This document shows, one piece after another, positions 26,554-36,350 of a stretch of 64,000 nt of DNA (position 1 is its first letter; the number at the start of each line of letters is the position of its first letter). Made by a program: the position numbers and the translations under genes. This DNA comes from Pseudonocardia ammonioxydans. Its GTDB lineage: Bacteria > Actinomycetota > Actinomycetes > Mycobacteriales > Pseudonocardiaceae. The notes beneath the pieces were generated by a model. The model did not search any database, was not told the DNA's origin, and worked only from the letters and a program-made list of their open reading frames with translations. The stretch is from the NCBI RefSeq assembly GCF_900115005.1, contig NZ_FOUY01000022.1, positions 1 to 64,000 of the forward strand, read 5' to 3'.

Positions 26554-26961
26554 GTGCCGGCTGCGCCCTCGGTCGACGTGATCGACGAGACGTTCCTGGC
26601 CGTGCCCCGGGAGCGGGTCGCGGCCGAGTTCGCCGACCCCGCGCGGTGGCCGTCGTACTGGCCGGACCTGCGTCCGGAGATCGCGCACGACCGCGGGCCC
26701 GCCGGCATCCGCTGGACGGTCACCGGCGCGCTCACCGGCACCATGGAGGTCTGGTGCGAACAGGTGCTCGACGGCACCGTCCTGCACTTCTTCCTGCGGG
26801 CCGAGGCTCCGCCGCGCCGCCGCGGGAACCGGGCCGAGAGCGACCGGCGGCACCGGGAGTTCAAGGCGCACGCGTTCGCGCTGAAGCGTCGGCTGGAGGG
26901 CGGGCGCCCGGCCGGCGTGGCCCCGGCCGGGAGCGGTGCCCCCGCGGGCGGCGAACACTGA
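26554..26961 (+). CDS. SRPBCC (polyketide cyclase/START-like) protein, first copy
   Basis: A 135-residue protein with the helix-grip pattern SVDVIDETFLAVPRERVAAEFADPARWPSYWPDL, then ITGTMEVWCEQVLDGTVLHFFLRAE; the end is Arg-rich followed by a Pro/Gly/Ala tail. It is likely the Rv2186c counterpart. SRPBCC proteins bind lipids or hydrophobic ligands; the ligand is unknown. The GTG at 26554 is preferred to the open frame starting at 26479, since the domain begins right after it. The last base of its stop is shared with the next ATG. Confidence 0.72.
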   Translation: MPAAPSVDVIDETFLAVPRERVAAEFADPARWPSYWPDLRPEIAHDRGPAGIRWTVTGALTGTMEVWCEQVLDGTVLHFFLRAEAPPRRRGNRAESDRRHREFKAHAFALKRRLEGGRPAGVAPAGSGAPAGGEH

Positions 26962-27755
26962 TGCGGCTGCACGTCGTCTCCGACGTCCACGGCAACGCCG
27001 CCGCGCTGGCCCGCGCCGCGGACGGGGCCGACGGGCTGATCGTGCTGGGGGACCTGCTCGAGTTCATCGACTACCGCGACCCGCAGAACGGCATCGTCGC
27101 CCGGCTGCTCGGCACGGCGGTCTCCGCCGAGTTCGGCCGGATGCGCCGGATCGGGGCCCCGCGGGCGCAGGTGCTCGGCCTGCTGGAACGGTCCTGGGCC
27201 CGGTTCAGCGACCCGGCGGGTGCGGTCGAGGAGGCCGTCCGCGAGCAGTACGCGGAACTGTTCGGCGTGCTGGGCGGCCTCGGCGTCCCGGTGTGGGCGA
27301 TCCCGGGCAACGTCGACATGCCCGGCGCGTGGCCGGAGACCGACGGCGTGCTCCCCGCGGACGGCCGCGTGATCGAGATCGCCGGGCGGCGGGTCGGCTT
27401 CCTCGGCGGTGTCCCGCTCCCGCCGGGGATCGACCCGCGCCGCGCCGGGCCGTGGCAGCCGTACTTCCTCGAGCACGAGGACTGGACCGCCCGGCTCGAG
27501 GCGCTCGGACCGGCGGACCTGCTCTGCACCCACGTCCCGCCGGAGCACCCGGTGCTGACCTACGACGTCGTCACCCGCCGGGGCGAGATCGCGAGCGTTC
27601 CGCTGACCGACCGGATCCGGGCCGAGGAGCCGACGCACGCGTTGTTCGGGCACGTCCACCAGCCGCTGGCGCGCCGGGCCCGGGTCGGGCGCACCGAGTG
27701 CGTGAACGTCGGGCACTTCCGCGCGCTGGAGCGGCCCTACGTGCTGCACCTCTAG
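26961..27755 (+). CDS. metallophosphoesterase
   Basis: A 264-residue calcineurin-like phosphoesterase. Metal motifs run in order: VVSDVHGNAAAL (DxH), LIVLGDLLEF (GDxx), AIPGNVDM (GNxD in place of GNHD), LLCTHVPPEH and ALFGHVHQPL (GHxH). The histidine of GNHD is replaced by valine, which is uncommon and may change catalysis. A helical insert occupies residues about 45-100. It is translationally coupled to the preceding SRPBCC gene. The substrate is unknown. Confidence 0.85.
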   Translation: MRLHVVSDVHGNAAALARAADGADGLIVLGDLLEFIDYRDPQNGIVARLLGTAVSAEFGRMRRIGAPRAQVLGLLERSWARFSDPAGAVEEAVREQYAELFGVLGGLGVPVWAIPGNVDMPGAWPETDGVLPADGRVIEIAGRRVGFLGGVPLPPGIDPRRAGPWQPYFLEHEDWTARLEALGPADLLCTHVPPEHPVLTYDVVTRRGEIASVPLTDRIRAEEPTHALFGHVHQPLARRARVGRTECVNVGHFRALERPYVLHL

Positions 27756-27776
27756 GCACCGGATAACCTCGCCGCC

Positions 27777-28214
27777 ATGGCCGACGCGACCACCTCCTCC
27801 ATCCACATCGACGCCCCGCCGGAGCAGGTGATGGCCGTCATCGCGGACTTCGCGTCGTACCCGGAGTGGACCGACCAGATCACCGCGGTGGAGATCCTCG
27901 ACCCGGGATCGGGCGAGCGCGCACAGCAGGTCCGGTTCTCGATGGACGCCGGGGCGATCAAGGACTCCTACACCCTCGACTACACCTGGGCCGACGACGA
28001 CCGCTCGGTGTCCTGGACGCTGGTCAAGGGCGGCATCCAGAAGGCGCAGGACGGCGCCTACCGGCTCGAGCCGGACGGCTCCGGCACCACGGTGACCTAT
28101 GAGCTCTCGGTCGAGGTGAACTTCCCGATGATCGGCATGCTCCGGCGCAAGGCCGAGAAGGTGATCATCGACGCCGCGCTGAAGGGCCTGAAGCGGCGCG
28201 TCGAGAAGGCCTGA
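27777..28214 (+). CDS. SRPBCC family protein, Rv2185c-like
   Basis: A 145-residue lipid/ligand-binding START-like protein: SSIHIDAPPEQVMAVIADFASYPEWTDQITAVEIL, DYTWADDDRSVSWTLVKGG, VTYELSVEVNFPMIGMLRRKAEKVIID. This matches the mycobacterial TB16.3 (Rv2185c) type. The ATG at 27777 lies seven bases after TAACCT (27764-27769), so transcription is probably leaderless and starts afresh here. Two different SRPBCC genes within 1.2 kb suggest a shared lipid-related role with PimB' and FadD15. Confidence 0.85.
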   Translation: MADATTSSIHIDAPPEQVMAVIADFASYPEWTDQITAVEILDPGSGERAQQVRFSMDAGAIKDSYTLDYTWADDDRSVSWTLVKGGIQKAQDGAYRLEPDGSGTTVTYELSVEVNFPMIGMLRRKAEKVIIDAALKGLKRRVEKA

Positions 28215-28304
28215 GGGGCCACGGTCGAGGGTCGGCGCGCCGGTACCGGGCCGCTTCCGGCGGGTCCCGGGCGCGGGCTCCGCGACGATCGTTACCCTCC
28301 GCCC

Positions 28305-29552
28305 GTGCGCGTCGTGCTGTTCACCGGCAAGGGCGGGGTCGGCAAGACCACTCTCGCCGCGGCGACCGGCGCGCTGGTCGCCGGGTCCGGGCGTTCCGCG
28401 CTGGTGGTGTCGACCGACCCGGCGCACTCGCTCGGTGACGCGCTCGACGCCGAGGTCGGTGCCGAGCCCACGAAGGTCGCCGACCACCTGTGGGCCGCCC
28501 ACATCGAGGCCCGCCACCTGCTCGAGGGCGCCTGGGGCGAGCTGCAGGGCCATCTGCGCACGATGCTGGCCGGGGCCGGTGTCGACGAGCTCGTCGCCGA
28601 CGAGCTGACCGTGCTGCCCGGCGTCGAGGACCTCCTGGCGCTGGTGGAGGTGCAGCGCTTCGCCGACTCGGGGGAGTACGACGTCGTGGTCGTCGACTGC
28701 GGCCCGACCGCCGAGACGCTGCGGTTGCTCACCCTGCCCGAAGCGCTGTCGAACTACCTGGAGCGGCTGTTCCCGGCGCACCGGCGGGCGGTCCGCGGGC
28801 TGGTGGCGAACCTGGCCGGGGCGAAGGGCGACAACGGCGGCTGGGAGCGCACGGTCGAGGCGCTCGGCGGGCTCGCCGACCAGCTCTCCGGTCTGCGCGC
28901 GCTGCTGGCCGACCGCACCCGCACCTCGATCCGGCTCGTCCTCACCCCGGAACGGGTGGTCGCCGCGGAGACCCGCCGCACCCTGACCGCGCTCGCCCTG
29001 CACGAGCTGCGGGTGGACGCGCTGATGGCGAACCGGGTGATGCCCGGCCCGCCGCCGTCGCTGCGCGGGCCCGCGGCGCGCTGGCTGCGCGAACGCGCCA
29101 CCGAGCAGCAGGCCGTGCTGGCCGAGCTGGGCGAGCTCGGCGCGGACGTCCCGGTGACGGCGGTGCGCTACACCGCGGCCGAGCCGACCGGGGTCGGGTC
29201 GCTGCGCGAGCTGGGCCGTTCGATCTACGGCGACGCCGACCCGGCCGGGGCCCCGGAGGACGCCCCGGAGCGCCCGCTGATGGAGATGCGCCGCACCGCC
29301 GGGCACGGCGTCTCCTCCGACACCGAGTTCGAGCTCGACATCGCGCTCCCCGGCGCCCAGGACGCCCCGCTGGACCTGGCCCGGATCGGCGACGACATGG
29401 TCGTCGGGATCGGGTTCTCCCGGCGGGTGGTGTCGCTGCCGTCGGTGCTGCGCCGCTGCGAGGCCACCGGCGCCCGGCTGGAGGGCTCCGGCGCCGAGGC
29501 CCGCCTGGTGATCAGCTTCGTCCCCGACCCGGGTACCTGGATGACCTCGTGA
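28305..29552 (+). CDS. ArsA/Get3-family ATPase (Rv2184c-like)
   Basis: A 415-residue P-loop ATPase. The A-loop is VVLFTGKGGVGKTTLAAATGALVA, with the Get3/ArsA pattern VVSTDPAHSLGDALD and switch VVVDCGPTAETLRLLTLPEAL. The cysteines that bind arsenite in ArsA are absent, so arsenite export is unlikely; a Get3-like role in handling membrane or lipid cargo is conceivable. The GTG start follows TACCCT (28293-28298) by six bases. It overlaps the next gene by GTGA, so the two are translationally coupled. Confidence 0.87.
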   Translation: MRVVLFTGKGGVGKTTLAAATGALVAGSGRSALVVSTDPAHSLGDALDAEVGAEPTKVADHLWAAHIEARHLLEGAWGELQGHLRTMLAGAGVDELVADELTVLPGVEDLLALVEVQRFADSGEYDVVVVDCGPTAETLRLLTLPEALSNYLERLFPAHRRAVRGLVANLAGAKGDNGGWERTVEALGGLADQLSGLRALLADRTRTSIRLVLTPERVVAAETRRTLTALALHELRVDALMANRVMPGPPPSLRGPAARWLRERATEQQAVLAELGELGADVPVTAVRYTAAEPTGVGSLRELGRSIYGDADPAGAPEDAPERPLMEMRRTAGHGVSSDTEFELDIALPGAQDAPLDLARIGDDMVVGIGFSRRVVSLPSVLRRCEATGARLEGSGAEARLVISFVPDPGTWMTS

Positions 29553-30025
29553 GCGATCGCAGCTGCGGCACCCACGCGGGGATCCCCGACGACCTGCGGG
29601 TCACGGCGCTCCAGCTGCTGGAACGGGTGCGGGCGGTGGTGGAACCGCTGGCGGCCCCCGGCCCCGCCCCTACCGCCGACCCCGCCCCGGACTCCGGCCC
29701 CGGACGTGACGCCGCTGGTGAACCGGGCCCCGGTTCCTGCACCGCGTGCCCGGTGTGCGCGCTGCTCGCCGTGCTGCGCGGGGAGCGTTCGGAGCTGGCC
29801 GCGCGGCTCGCCGAGCACACCACGGGCCTGCTGGGCGTGCTGGTCACGGCGCTGGAGGAGGCCGGGACGCCGGCGAGCGACCGGTCCGACGGGCAGCCCA
29901 CGACCGGCCGGCCCACGAACGGGCACTCGGCGAACGGGCACCCGGCGAACGGGCACTCGGCGAACGGGCACCGTGCGCACCATCGGGGCCGTTCGGTGCA
30001 GCGCATCGTGGTGCACCGGACGTGA
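29549..30025 (+). CDS. small conserved protein downstream of the ArsA-like ATPase (Rv2183c-like)
   Basis: A 158-residue protein of unknown function. A central part has CTACPVCALLAVLRGERSELAARLAEHTTGLLGVLVTALEEA, with a CxxCxxC cluster that could bind metal, flanked by Pro/Ala-rich linkers. Near the C-terminus a pentapeptide NGHSA/NGHPA repeats four times (bases about 29925-29972), ending in a basic tail RGRSVQRIVVHRT. The GTG start overlaps the ATPase stop, and the stop overlaps the ROK gene start, so all three are coupled. A partner role for the ATPase is inferred from the coupling. Confidence 0.75.
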   Translation: MSDRSCGTHAGIPDDLRVTALQLLERVRAVVEPLAAPGPAPTADPAPDSGPGRDAAGEPGPGSCTACPVCALLAVLRGERSELAARLAEHTTGLLGVLVTALEEAGTPASDRSDGQPTTGRPTNGHSANGHPANGHSANGHRAHHRGRSVQRIVVHRT

Positions 30026-31002
30026 CGCGCGAGCTCACGATCGGGGTCGACGTCGGCGGGACCAGCGTGCGGGCGGGCGTGGTCGACACCGACGGCGAGG
30101 TGCTCGACACCGCGACCGCCCCGACCCCGCGCACCGACGACGCCCTCGAGGCGGCGATCGCCGGCACCGTCGACGAGCTCCGCGGCCGACACCGGGTCCG
30201 CGCCGCCGGGCTCGCGCTGGCCGGGTTCGTCGACGCCCCGCGCGGCCTGGTCCGTTACGCCCCGCACCTGTCCTGGCGCGACGCGCCGGTCGCCGAGCGG
30301 GTGTCGCAGCGGCTCGGCGGGCTGCCGGTCGTCGTCGAGCACGACGCCAACTCCGCCGCGCTGGCCGAGCGCCGGTACGGGGCCGCGGCCGGGGTGGCCA
30401 CCGTCGTGCTGGTCGCGATCGGCACCGGGATCGGCGGTGCGCTGCTGCTCGACGGGGAGCTGTTCCGCGGGGCCCACGGCGTCGCCCCCGAGCTGGGGCA
30501 CCTGCGCGTCGTGCCGGACGGGCGCGCCTGCCCGTGCGGCAAGCGCGGCTGCTGGGAGCGCTACTGCAGCGGCACCGCGCTGGCCGCCACCGCGTGCGAG
30601 CTGATCTCCGCGGGCCGCACGCCCGGGCCGTCGGTGCTCGCCCGGGAGGCCGCCCGCGACCCGGGCCGGATCACCGGCAGGCGGGTCGCCGCCGCCGCCC
30701 GGGAGGGCGACCCGGTCGGCCGGGCCGCGCTCGACGAGCTGGGCCGCTGGCTGGGGGAGGGGCTGTCACTGGTCGCGGACGTCTTCGACCCGGAACTCGT
30801 GGTCGTCGCAGGCGGGGTCTCGGCCTCGGCGCCGCAGTTCCTCGACGCCGCCCGCGAGCACTACGCCCGGATCGCGACCGGGGCGGCGAACCGGCCGCTG
30901 GCCCGCATCCGCACCGCGCAGCTCGGCGGGATGGCGGCCGTCGTGGGGGCGGCGACGCTCGCCCGGGAGAGCGCCCCTCAGAGCCGCGAGCCGTCGTCGT
31001 AG
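30022..31002 (+). CDS. ROK-family sugar kinase (glucokinase-like)
   Basis: A 326-residue actin-fold kinase. The phosphate-1 motif is TIGVDVGGTSVRAGVVD, the catalytic region VVVEHDANSAALAERRYG, and phosphate-2 IGTGIGGALL. The ROK zinc signature is ELGHLRVVPDGRACPCGKRGCWERYCSG (one histidine and three cysteines). No HTH is present, so it is an enzyme, most likely a glucokinase or N-acetylsugar kinase. It is coupled to the upstream gene; its 3' end overlaps the convergent membrane-protein gene by 25 bp. Confidence 0.88.
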   Translation: MTRELTIGVDVGGTSVRAGVVDTDGEVLDTATAPTPRTDDALEAAIAGTVDELRGRHRVRAAGLALAGFVDAPRGLVRYAPHLSWRDAPVAERVSQRLGGLPVVVEHDANSAALAERRYGAAAGVATVVLVAIGTGIGGALLLDGELFRGAHGVAPELGHLRVVPDGRACPCGKRGCWERYCSGTALAATACELISAGRTPGPSVLAREAARDPGRITGRRVAAAAREGDPVGRAALDELGRWLGEGLSLVADVFDPELVVVAGGVSASAPQFLDAAREHYARIATGAANRPLARIRTAQLGGMAAVVGAATLARESAPQSREPSS

Positions 31003-31412
31003 GGGTCGGGGCCCTCGTCGTCGGGGTCGGCGGTCCACAGCCGCAGCACCAGCCAGGCCAGCCCGGCCGCGATCAGCACCAGGCCCAGCGGCAGCGGCCA
31101 GGTGCCGCCCGCGCCCAGCACGCCCGGGGCGACGCAGAGCAGCAGGCCGAGCAGGATCAGACCGCCGCCGACGACGGCCGGCGGGCCCGGCCGGGGCAGC
31201 GGCGGCGGCTCCGGCGGGTGGTAGTGGTCCTCGTCGGCGTCGATCGGCTCCGCGGGCCCGGGCCGGTGCACCGGGACGTCGCCCGGCCGGGCGGGCGGCT
31301 CGGCGGACTCGGTGCGCTCCGTCGGCCAGTCGGGGACCGACCCCTCGCTGCGCCAGCCCGCGACGATCGACTCGAACTCGTCGTCCGGCCCGCGGCCACG
31401 TGCTGGCTCCAT
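30978..31412 (-). CDS. small two-helix membrane protein
   Basis: A 144-residue protein with an acidic, proline-rich cytoplasmic half (EFESIVAGWRSEGSVPDWP, then HYHPPEPPPLPRPGPP) and two C-terminal membrane helices: AVVGGGLILLGLLLCVAPGVLGA and PLPLGLVLIAAGLAWLVLRLW, ending in an Asp-rich tail. The ATG at 31412 has AAGGA seven bases upstream. Function unknown. It runs against the ROK gene, overlapping its last 25 bases. Confidence 0.75.
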   Translation of the reverse strand: MEPARGRGPDDEFESIVAGWRSEGSVPDWPTERTESAEPPARPGDVPVHRPGPAEPIDADEDHYHPPEPPPLPRPGPPAVVGGGLILLGLLLCVAPGVLGAGGTWPLPLGLVLIAAGLAWLVLRLWTADPDDEGPDPYDDGSRL

Positions 31413-31571
31413 GCCCGTCCTTCCGGCTCGTGACCCGCCCATCCTGTCATGCCGCGCCGCCGTGGCCACCCCCCGCCGGGCACGCGGGCGAGGGCCTGAT
31501 CACGGCCCCGTTGTGAGGATTCGGGGACGCTCCGTAGGCTGTCGCCGACGTCGGTAGGGAGGCAGCGCAGG

Positions 31572-32354
31572 GTGCTGTACTGGTGGTCGAAGTTCGTGCT
31601 GCTCGGCCCGCTGATGCGGATGTTCTGTCGACCCGAGGTCCGCGGCGCGGAGAACGTGCCCGAGCGCGGTGGCGCGATCCTGGCCAGCAACCACCTCGCG
31701 GTGGCGGACTCGTTCTTCCTGCCGCTGATGCTGCCCCGGCGGGTGACCTTCCTGGCCAAGCGCGAGTACTTCACCGAGCCCGGGATCCGCGGCTGGTTCA
31801 AGAAGCAGTTCTTCACCGGCGTCGGCCAGGTGCCGGTGGACCGCTCCGGCGGGTCCGCGGCGCGGGCGGCGATGGACACCGCGGTGCGGCTGCTCGGCGA
31901 GCGCAAGCTCCTGGGCATCTACCCGGAGGGCACCCGCTCGCCCGACGGGCGGCTGTACAAGGGCAAGACCGGTGTCGCCCGGATGGCCCTCGAGGCCGGT
32001 GTCCCGGTGATCCCGGTCGCGATGGTCGGCACCGACAAGGTCAACCCGATCGGCTCGAAGATGTGGCGGCCGCGGAAAGTGAAGATCGTCATCGGGGAGC
32101 CGATGGACTTCAGCCGCTACGAGGGCATGGCCGGTGACCGGTTCATCGAGCGCTCGATGACCGACGAGATCATGTACAACCTGATGGAGCTGTCCGGGCA
32201 GACCTACGTCGACCTCTACGCGGCGTCGGTCAAAGAGAAGGCACTCGCCGCCCAGCCCACGCCCACCCAGCCCCCGGCCGGCCCGCCGCCGGCCCGCCCG
32301 CAGCAGGGGTCCGGATGGAGCGACGCGCACGTGCCGGACTCCCGCGCCAGCTGA
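31572..32354 (+). CDS. 1-acylglycerol-3-phosphate acyltransferase-like protein (Rv2182c-like)
   Basis: A 260-residue PlsC-family acyltransferase. Block I is ASNHLAVADSFF (HX4D catalytic pair), block II is RGWFKKQFF, block III is LGIYPEGTRSPDGRLYKGKTGVARMAL and block IV is VPVIPVAMVG. It probably transfers an acyl group from acyl-CoA to lysophosphatidate or to a mannosylated phosphoinositide; the block around it deals with phosphatidylinositol mannosides. The C-terminus is Pro-rich. The GTG at 31572 lies after GGGAGGCAGCGCAGG. A TAGGCT box lies at about 31532. Confidence 0.88.
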   Translation: MLYWWSKFVLLGPLMRMFCRPEVRGAENVPERGGAILASNHLAVADSFFLPLMLPRRVTFLAKREYFTEPGIRGWFKKQFFTGVGQVPVDRSGGSAARAAMDTAVRLLGERKLLGIYPEGTRSPDGRLYKGKTGVARMALEAGVPVIPVAMVGTDKVNPIGSKMWRPRKVKIVIGEPMDFSRYEGMAGDRFIERSMTDEIMYNLMELSGQTYVDLYAASVKEKALAAQPTPTQPPAGPPPARPQQGSGWSDAHVPDSRAS

Positions 32355-32415
32355 GCACCGCGTCCCGCACGTACGCTGTCCGGGCCCACGACCGCCCGCC
32401 GGCAACAGGACAGGA

Positions 32416-34351
<1,936 letters not shown>

Positions 34352-34394
34352 CACTACGGAGCCGGTGTCCGGTTCGTCCGTCTAGGCTCCGCGC

Positions 34395-35156
34395 ATGGAG
34401 CTGGTGCTGCTGTTCCTCGTGGGGATCCTCGGCTGGCGGGCCTGGACGGCGTTCGGTGAGGCGCGTGCGGCGCACGCCCGCTGGACCCGCGGTCTCGGCG
34501 CGACGCACACCGGGGTCGCCGAGCTGGTGGCGATGGCCGAGGCGGTGCGCGTCGACCTCGGGACCGGCGCGTTCCGCAAGGTCGTGGCGCTGACCGGGAT
34601 GGTCGAGCCGGGCGGGGCCGGCACCCGGCCCGCCCCGGTCAGTGACATCGGGTCGGTGTGGTTCCGGGTCACCGAGGAGAAGCTCTCCCGCGGCGAGAAG
34701 GGCAGCACCGAGCGCGAGGTCGTCGGCGACCGGCGGTGGGACAGCCCGTTCCTGCTCCGCGACGGCGACGCGACCGTCGTCGTCGACCCCCGTGACGCGC
34801 GGGTCGAGGTCCCCGTCGCCGAGCGGCGCCGCGACGCGCACGACCCGGACCACTCGGGGGAGCGGGACTTCGGGATCTTCCGGATCCTCGACACGACGCT
34901 GAGCCACGAGCACACCGAGTGGCGGATCGAGCCGGGCAGCCGGCTCACCGTGGTCGGCGAGGCCCGCCTCGGTGGGGGCCCCGACGCGCACGAGGTACGG
35001 CTCGCCGCCGCACCGGGCCTGCCCCTGACCCTGAGCGCGGGCGAGCGCACCGACCACCTCGAGGCCGGCCGCACCGGCAGCCGTGCGGCGATCCGGCGGG
35101 CCGCCGGATACGGGATCGGCGCGGTGCTGCTGCTGGTGCTCGTGATCGTGCTGTGA
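34395..35156 (+). CDS. GIDE-domain membrane protein
   Basis: A 253-residue protein with helices at both ends (LVLLFLVGILGWRAWTAFG and YGIGAVLLLVLVIVL) and a central GIDE domain: GAFRKVVALTGMVEPG, VWFRVTEEKLSRG, WDSPFLLRDGDATVVVDPRDARVEV, EWRIEPGSRLTVVGEARLGG. This domain is shared with the mitochondrial E3 ligase MUL1/MAPL and is often encoded near lemA in bacteria. There is no RING finger here, so no ligase activity is expected. The ATG follows TAGGCT (34383-34388) by six bases (leaderless). Confidence 0.8.
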   Translation: MELVLLFLVGILGWRAWTAFGEARAAHARWTRGLGATHTGVAELVAMAEAVRVDLGTGAFRKVVALTGMVEPGGAGTRPAPVSDIGSVWFRVTEEKLSRGEKGSTEREVVGDRRWDSPFLLRDGDATVVVDPRDARVEVPVAERRRDAHDPDHSGERDFGIFRILDTTLSHEHTEWRIEPGSRLTVVGEARLGGGPDAHEVRLAAAPGLPLTLSAGERTDHLEAGRTGSRAAIRRAAGYGIGAVLLLVLVIVL

Positions 35157-35165
35157 GCCCTCCGG

Positions 35166-36188
35166 TCAGGGGGCGGTGCTGGCCCGCACCGCCAGCCGGG
35201 TCGGCAGCGGGGGCGGGCCCGGGGTGTCCGTGCCGGCGAGCAGCGCGGTCAGCCGGTGCGCCGCGGCCCGGCCCAGCTCCTCGGCGGGCAACGCCACGCT
35301 GGTGAGCGACGGCGCCGTCACCTGCGAGTACGGCAGGTCGTCGAAGCCTGCGACCGCGACGTCACCGGGCACGTCGAGCCCGAGCCGGTGGGCGGCGGCG
35401 AGCAGCCCGTAGGCCAGTGTGTCCGCGGCGGCGACGACAGCGGTGGCGCCGTCGTCGAGCCAGCCGGGCAGCGCGGTGACGGCGGTGTCGGCGGCGGCGT
35501 CGAGGGTGAGCCCGGCCCGGACGTCGCCACCGCCGCCGTCGAGCACCGTCACGCCGTGCTCGGCGGCGGTCTCGCGCAGTAGCGACCGGCGCAGCGCGAA
35601 CGTGGCCGACGGCGTCGTCCCGTCCAGGTAGGCGACCGTGCGGTGCCCCGCCGCCGCGAGGTGCCCGACCAGGGCGCGCACCCCCGGGCGCAGGTCGAAG
35701 GTGACGGTCGCGGCCCGGGTCTCGAACCCGGGGGCGTCGAGCAGCACCAGCGGCGGGCCGCACGGGTCGAGCTCGTCGAGGAACGACGGCGCCGGGGCGT
35801 GCACCAGCAACCCGGCCGGGCGGAAGGCCGCGATCCGGCGGACGTCCTCGGCGGTGGGCTGCTCACCCCCGGCGATCACCGACTGCATCAGCTGGTGCCG
35901 GTCGCCGAGCCCGTCCCGGATGCCCGTGGTGACCCGGCCGAAGTAGGGGTTGGGCAGGTCCGGGGCGAGCAGCACGACCAGGTCGGTGCGGCCGCGGGCG
36001 AGCGAGCTGGCGGCGTGGTCGACGACGTAGCCGAGCTCGTCCACCGCCGCACGCACCCGCTCGGTGATCGCCGCCGAGACGCGCCCGCGGGACTTGCCGT
36101 TCACCACCAGTGACACCGTCGAGACGCTGGTCCCGGCGCGCTCGGCCACCATCGCCGCGGTCACCCGCGACGCCCCCGCTCCGTCCAT
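35166..36188 (-). CDS. LacI-family transcriptional regulator (RbsR-like)
   Basis: A 340-residue repressor with an N-terminal HTH (VTAAMVAERAGTSVSTVSLVVNG, then the hinge LGYVVDHAASSLARGRTD) and a periplasmic-binding-protein-like core ending DVPGDVAVAGFDDLPYSQVTAPSLTSVALP. It is divergent from the nucleoside hydrolase-transporter-ribokinase genes, with a perfect interlocked palindrome between them. Ribose or a nucleoside is the likely inducer. The ATG at 36188 is chosen because the HTH begins right after it. Its 3' end is convergent with the GIDE gene. Confidence 0.9.
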   Translation of the reverse strand: MDGAGASRVTAAMVAERAGTSVSTVSLVVNGKSRGRVSAAITERVRAAVDELGYVVDHAASSLARGRTDLVVLLAPDLPNPYFGRVTTGIRDGLGDRHQLMQSVIAGGEQPTAEDVRRIAAFRPAGLLVHAPAPSFLDELDPCGPPLVLLDAPGFETRAATVTFDLRPGVRALVGHLAAAGHRTVAYLDGTTPSATFALRRSLLRETAAEHGVTVLDGGGGDVRAGLTLDAAADTAVTALPGWLDDGATAVVAAADTLAYGLLAAAHRLGLDVPGDVAVAGFDDLPYSQVTAPSLTSVALPAEELGRAAAHRLTALLAGTDTPGPPPLPTRLAVRASTAP

Positions 36189-36223
36189 CGGTCGAGAGTA
36201 CCGGGTGCGGATCACGCATCAAC

Positions 36224-36246
36224 CGCTTGACGTCAAGCGCTTGACG
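36224..36246. promoter_or_regulatory. interlocked palindromic operator for the LacI regulator
   Basis: Two overlapping perfect palindromes are present: CGCTTGACGTCAAGCG (36224-36239) and CGTCAAGCGCTTGACG (36231-36246), sharing nine bases. They contain TTGACG at 36227-36232, a possible -35 element 17 bp from CACAGT at 36250-36255. LacI-family repressors typically bind palindromes with a central CG. Its site between the divergent regulator and target genes fits repression of both directions. Confidence 0.75.
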
Positions 36247-36350
36247 CCGCACAGTGCTCGACGTCCGGCCCGACCGGCCGGGCGCCCGCCGCCCGATCCG
36301 GCCCACAGCCCGATCGGCGACCCGATCTACGACGAGGTGGAGTTCCGCGC

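Noticed and set aside
26349-29306. 985-codon minus-strand frame
   Set aside because: It lies opposite the SRPBCC, phosphoesterase and ArsA-like genes and has no domain signature.
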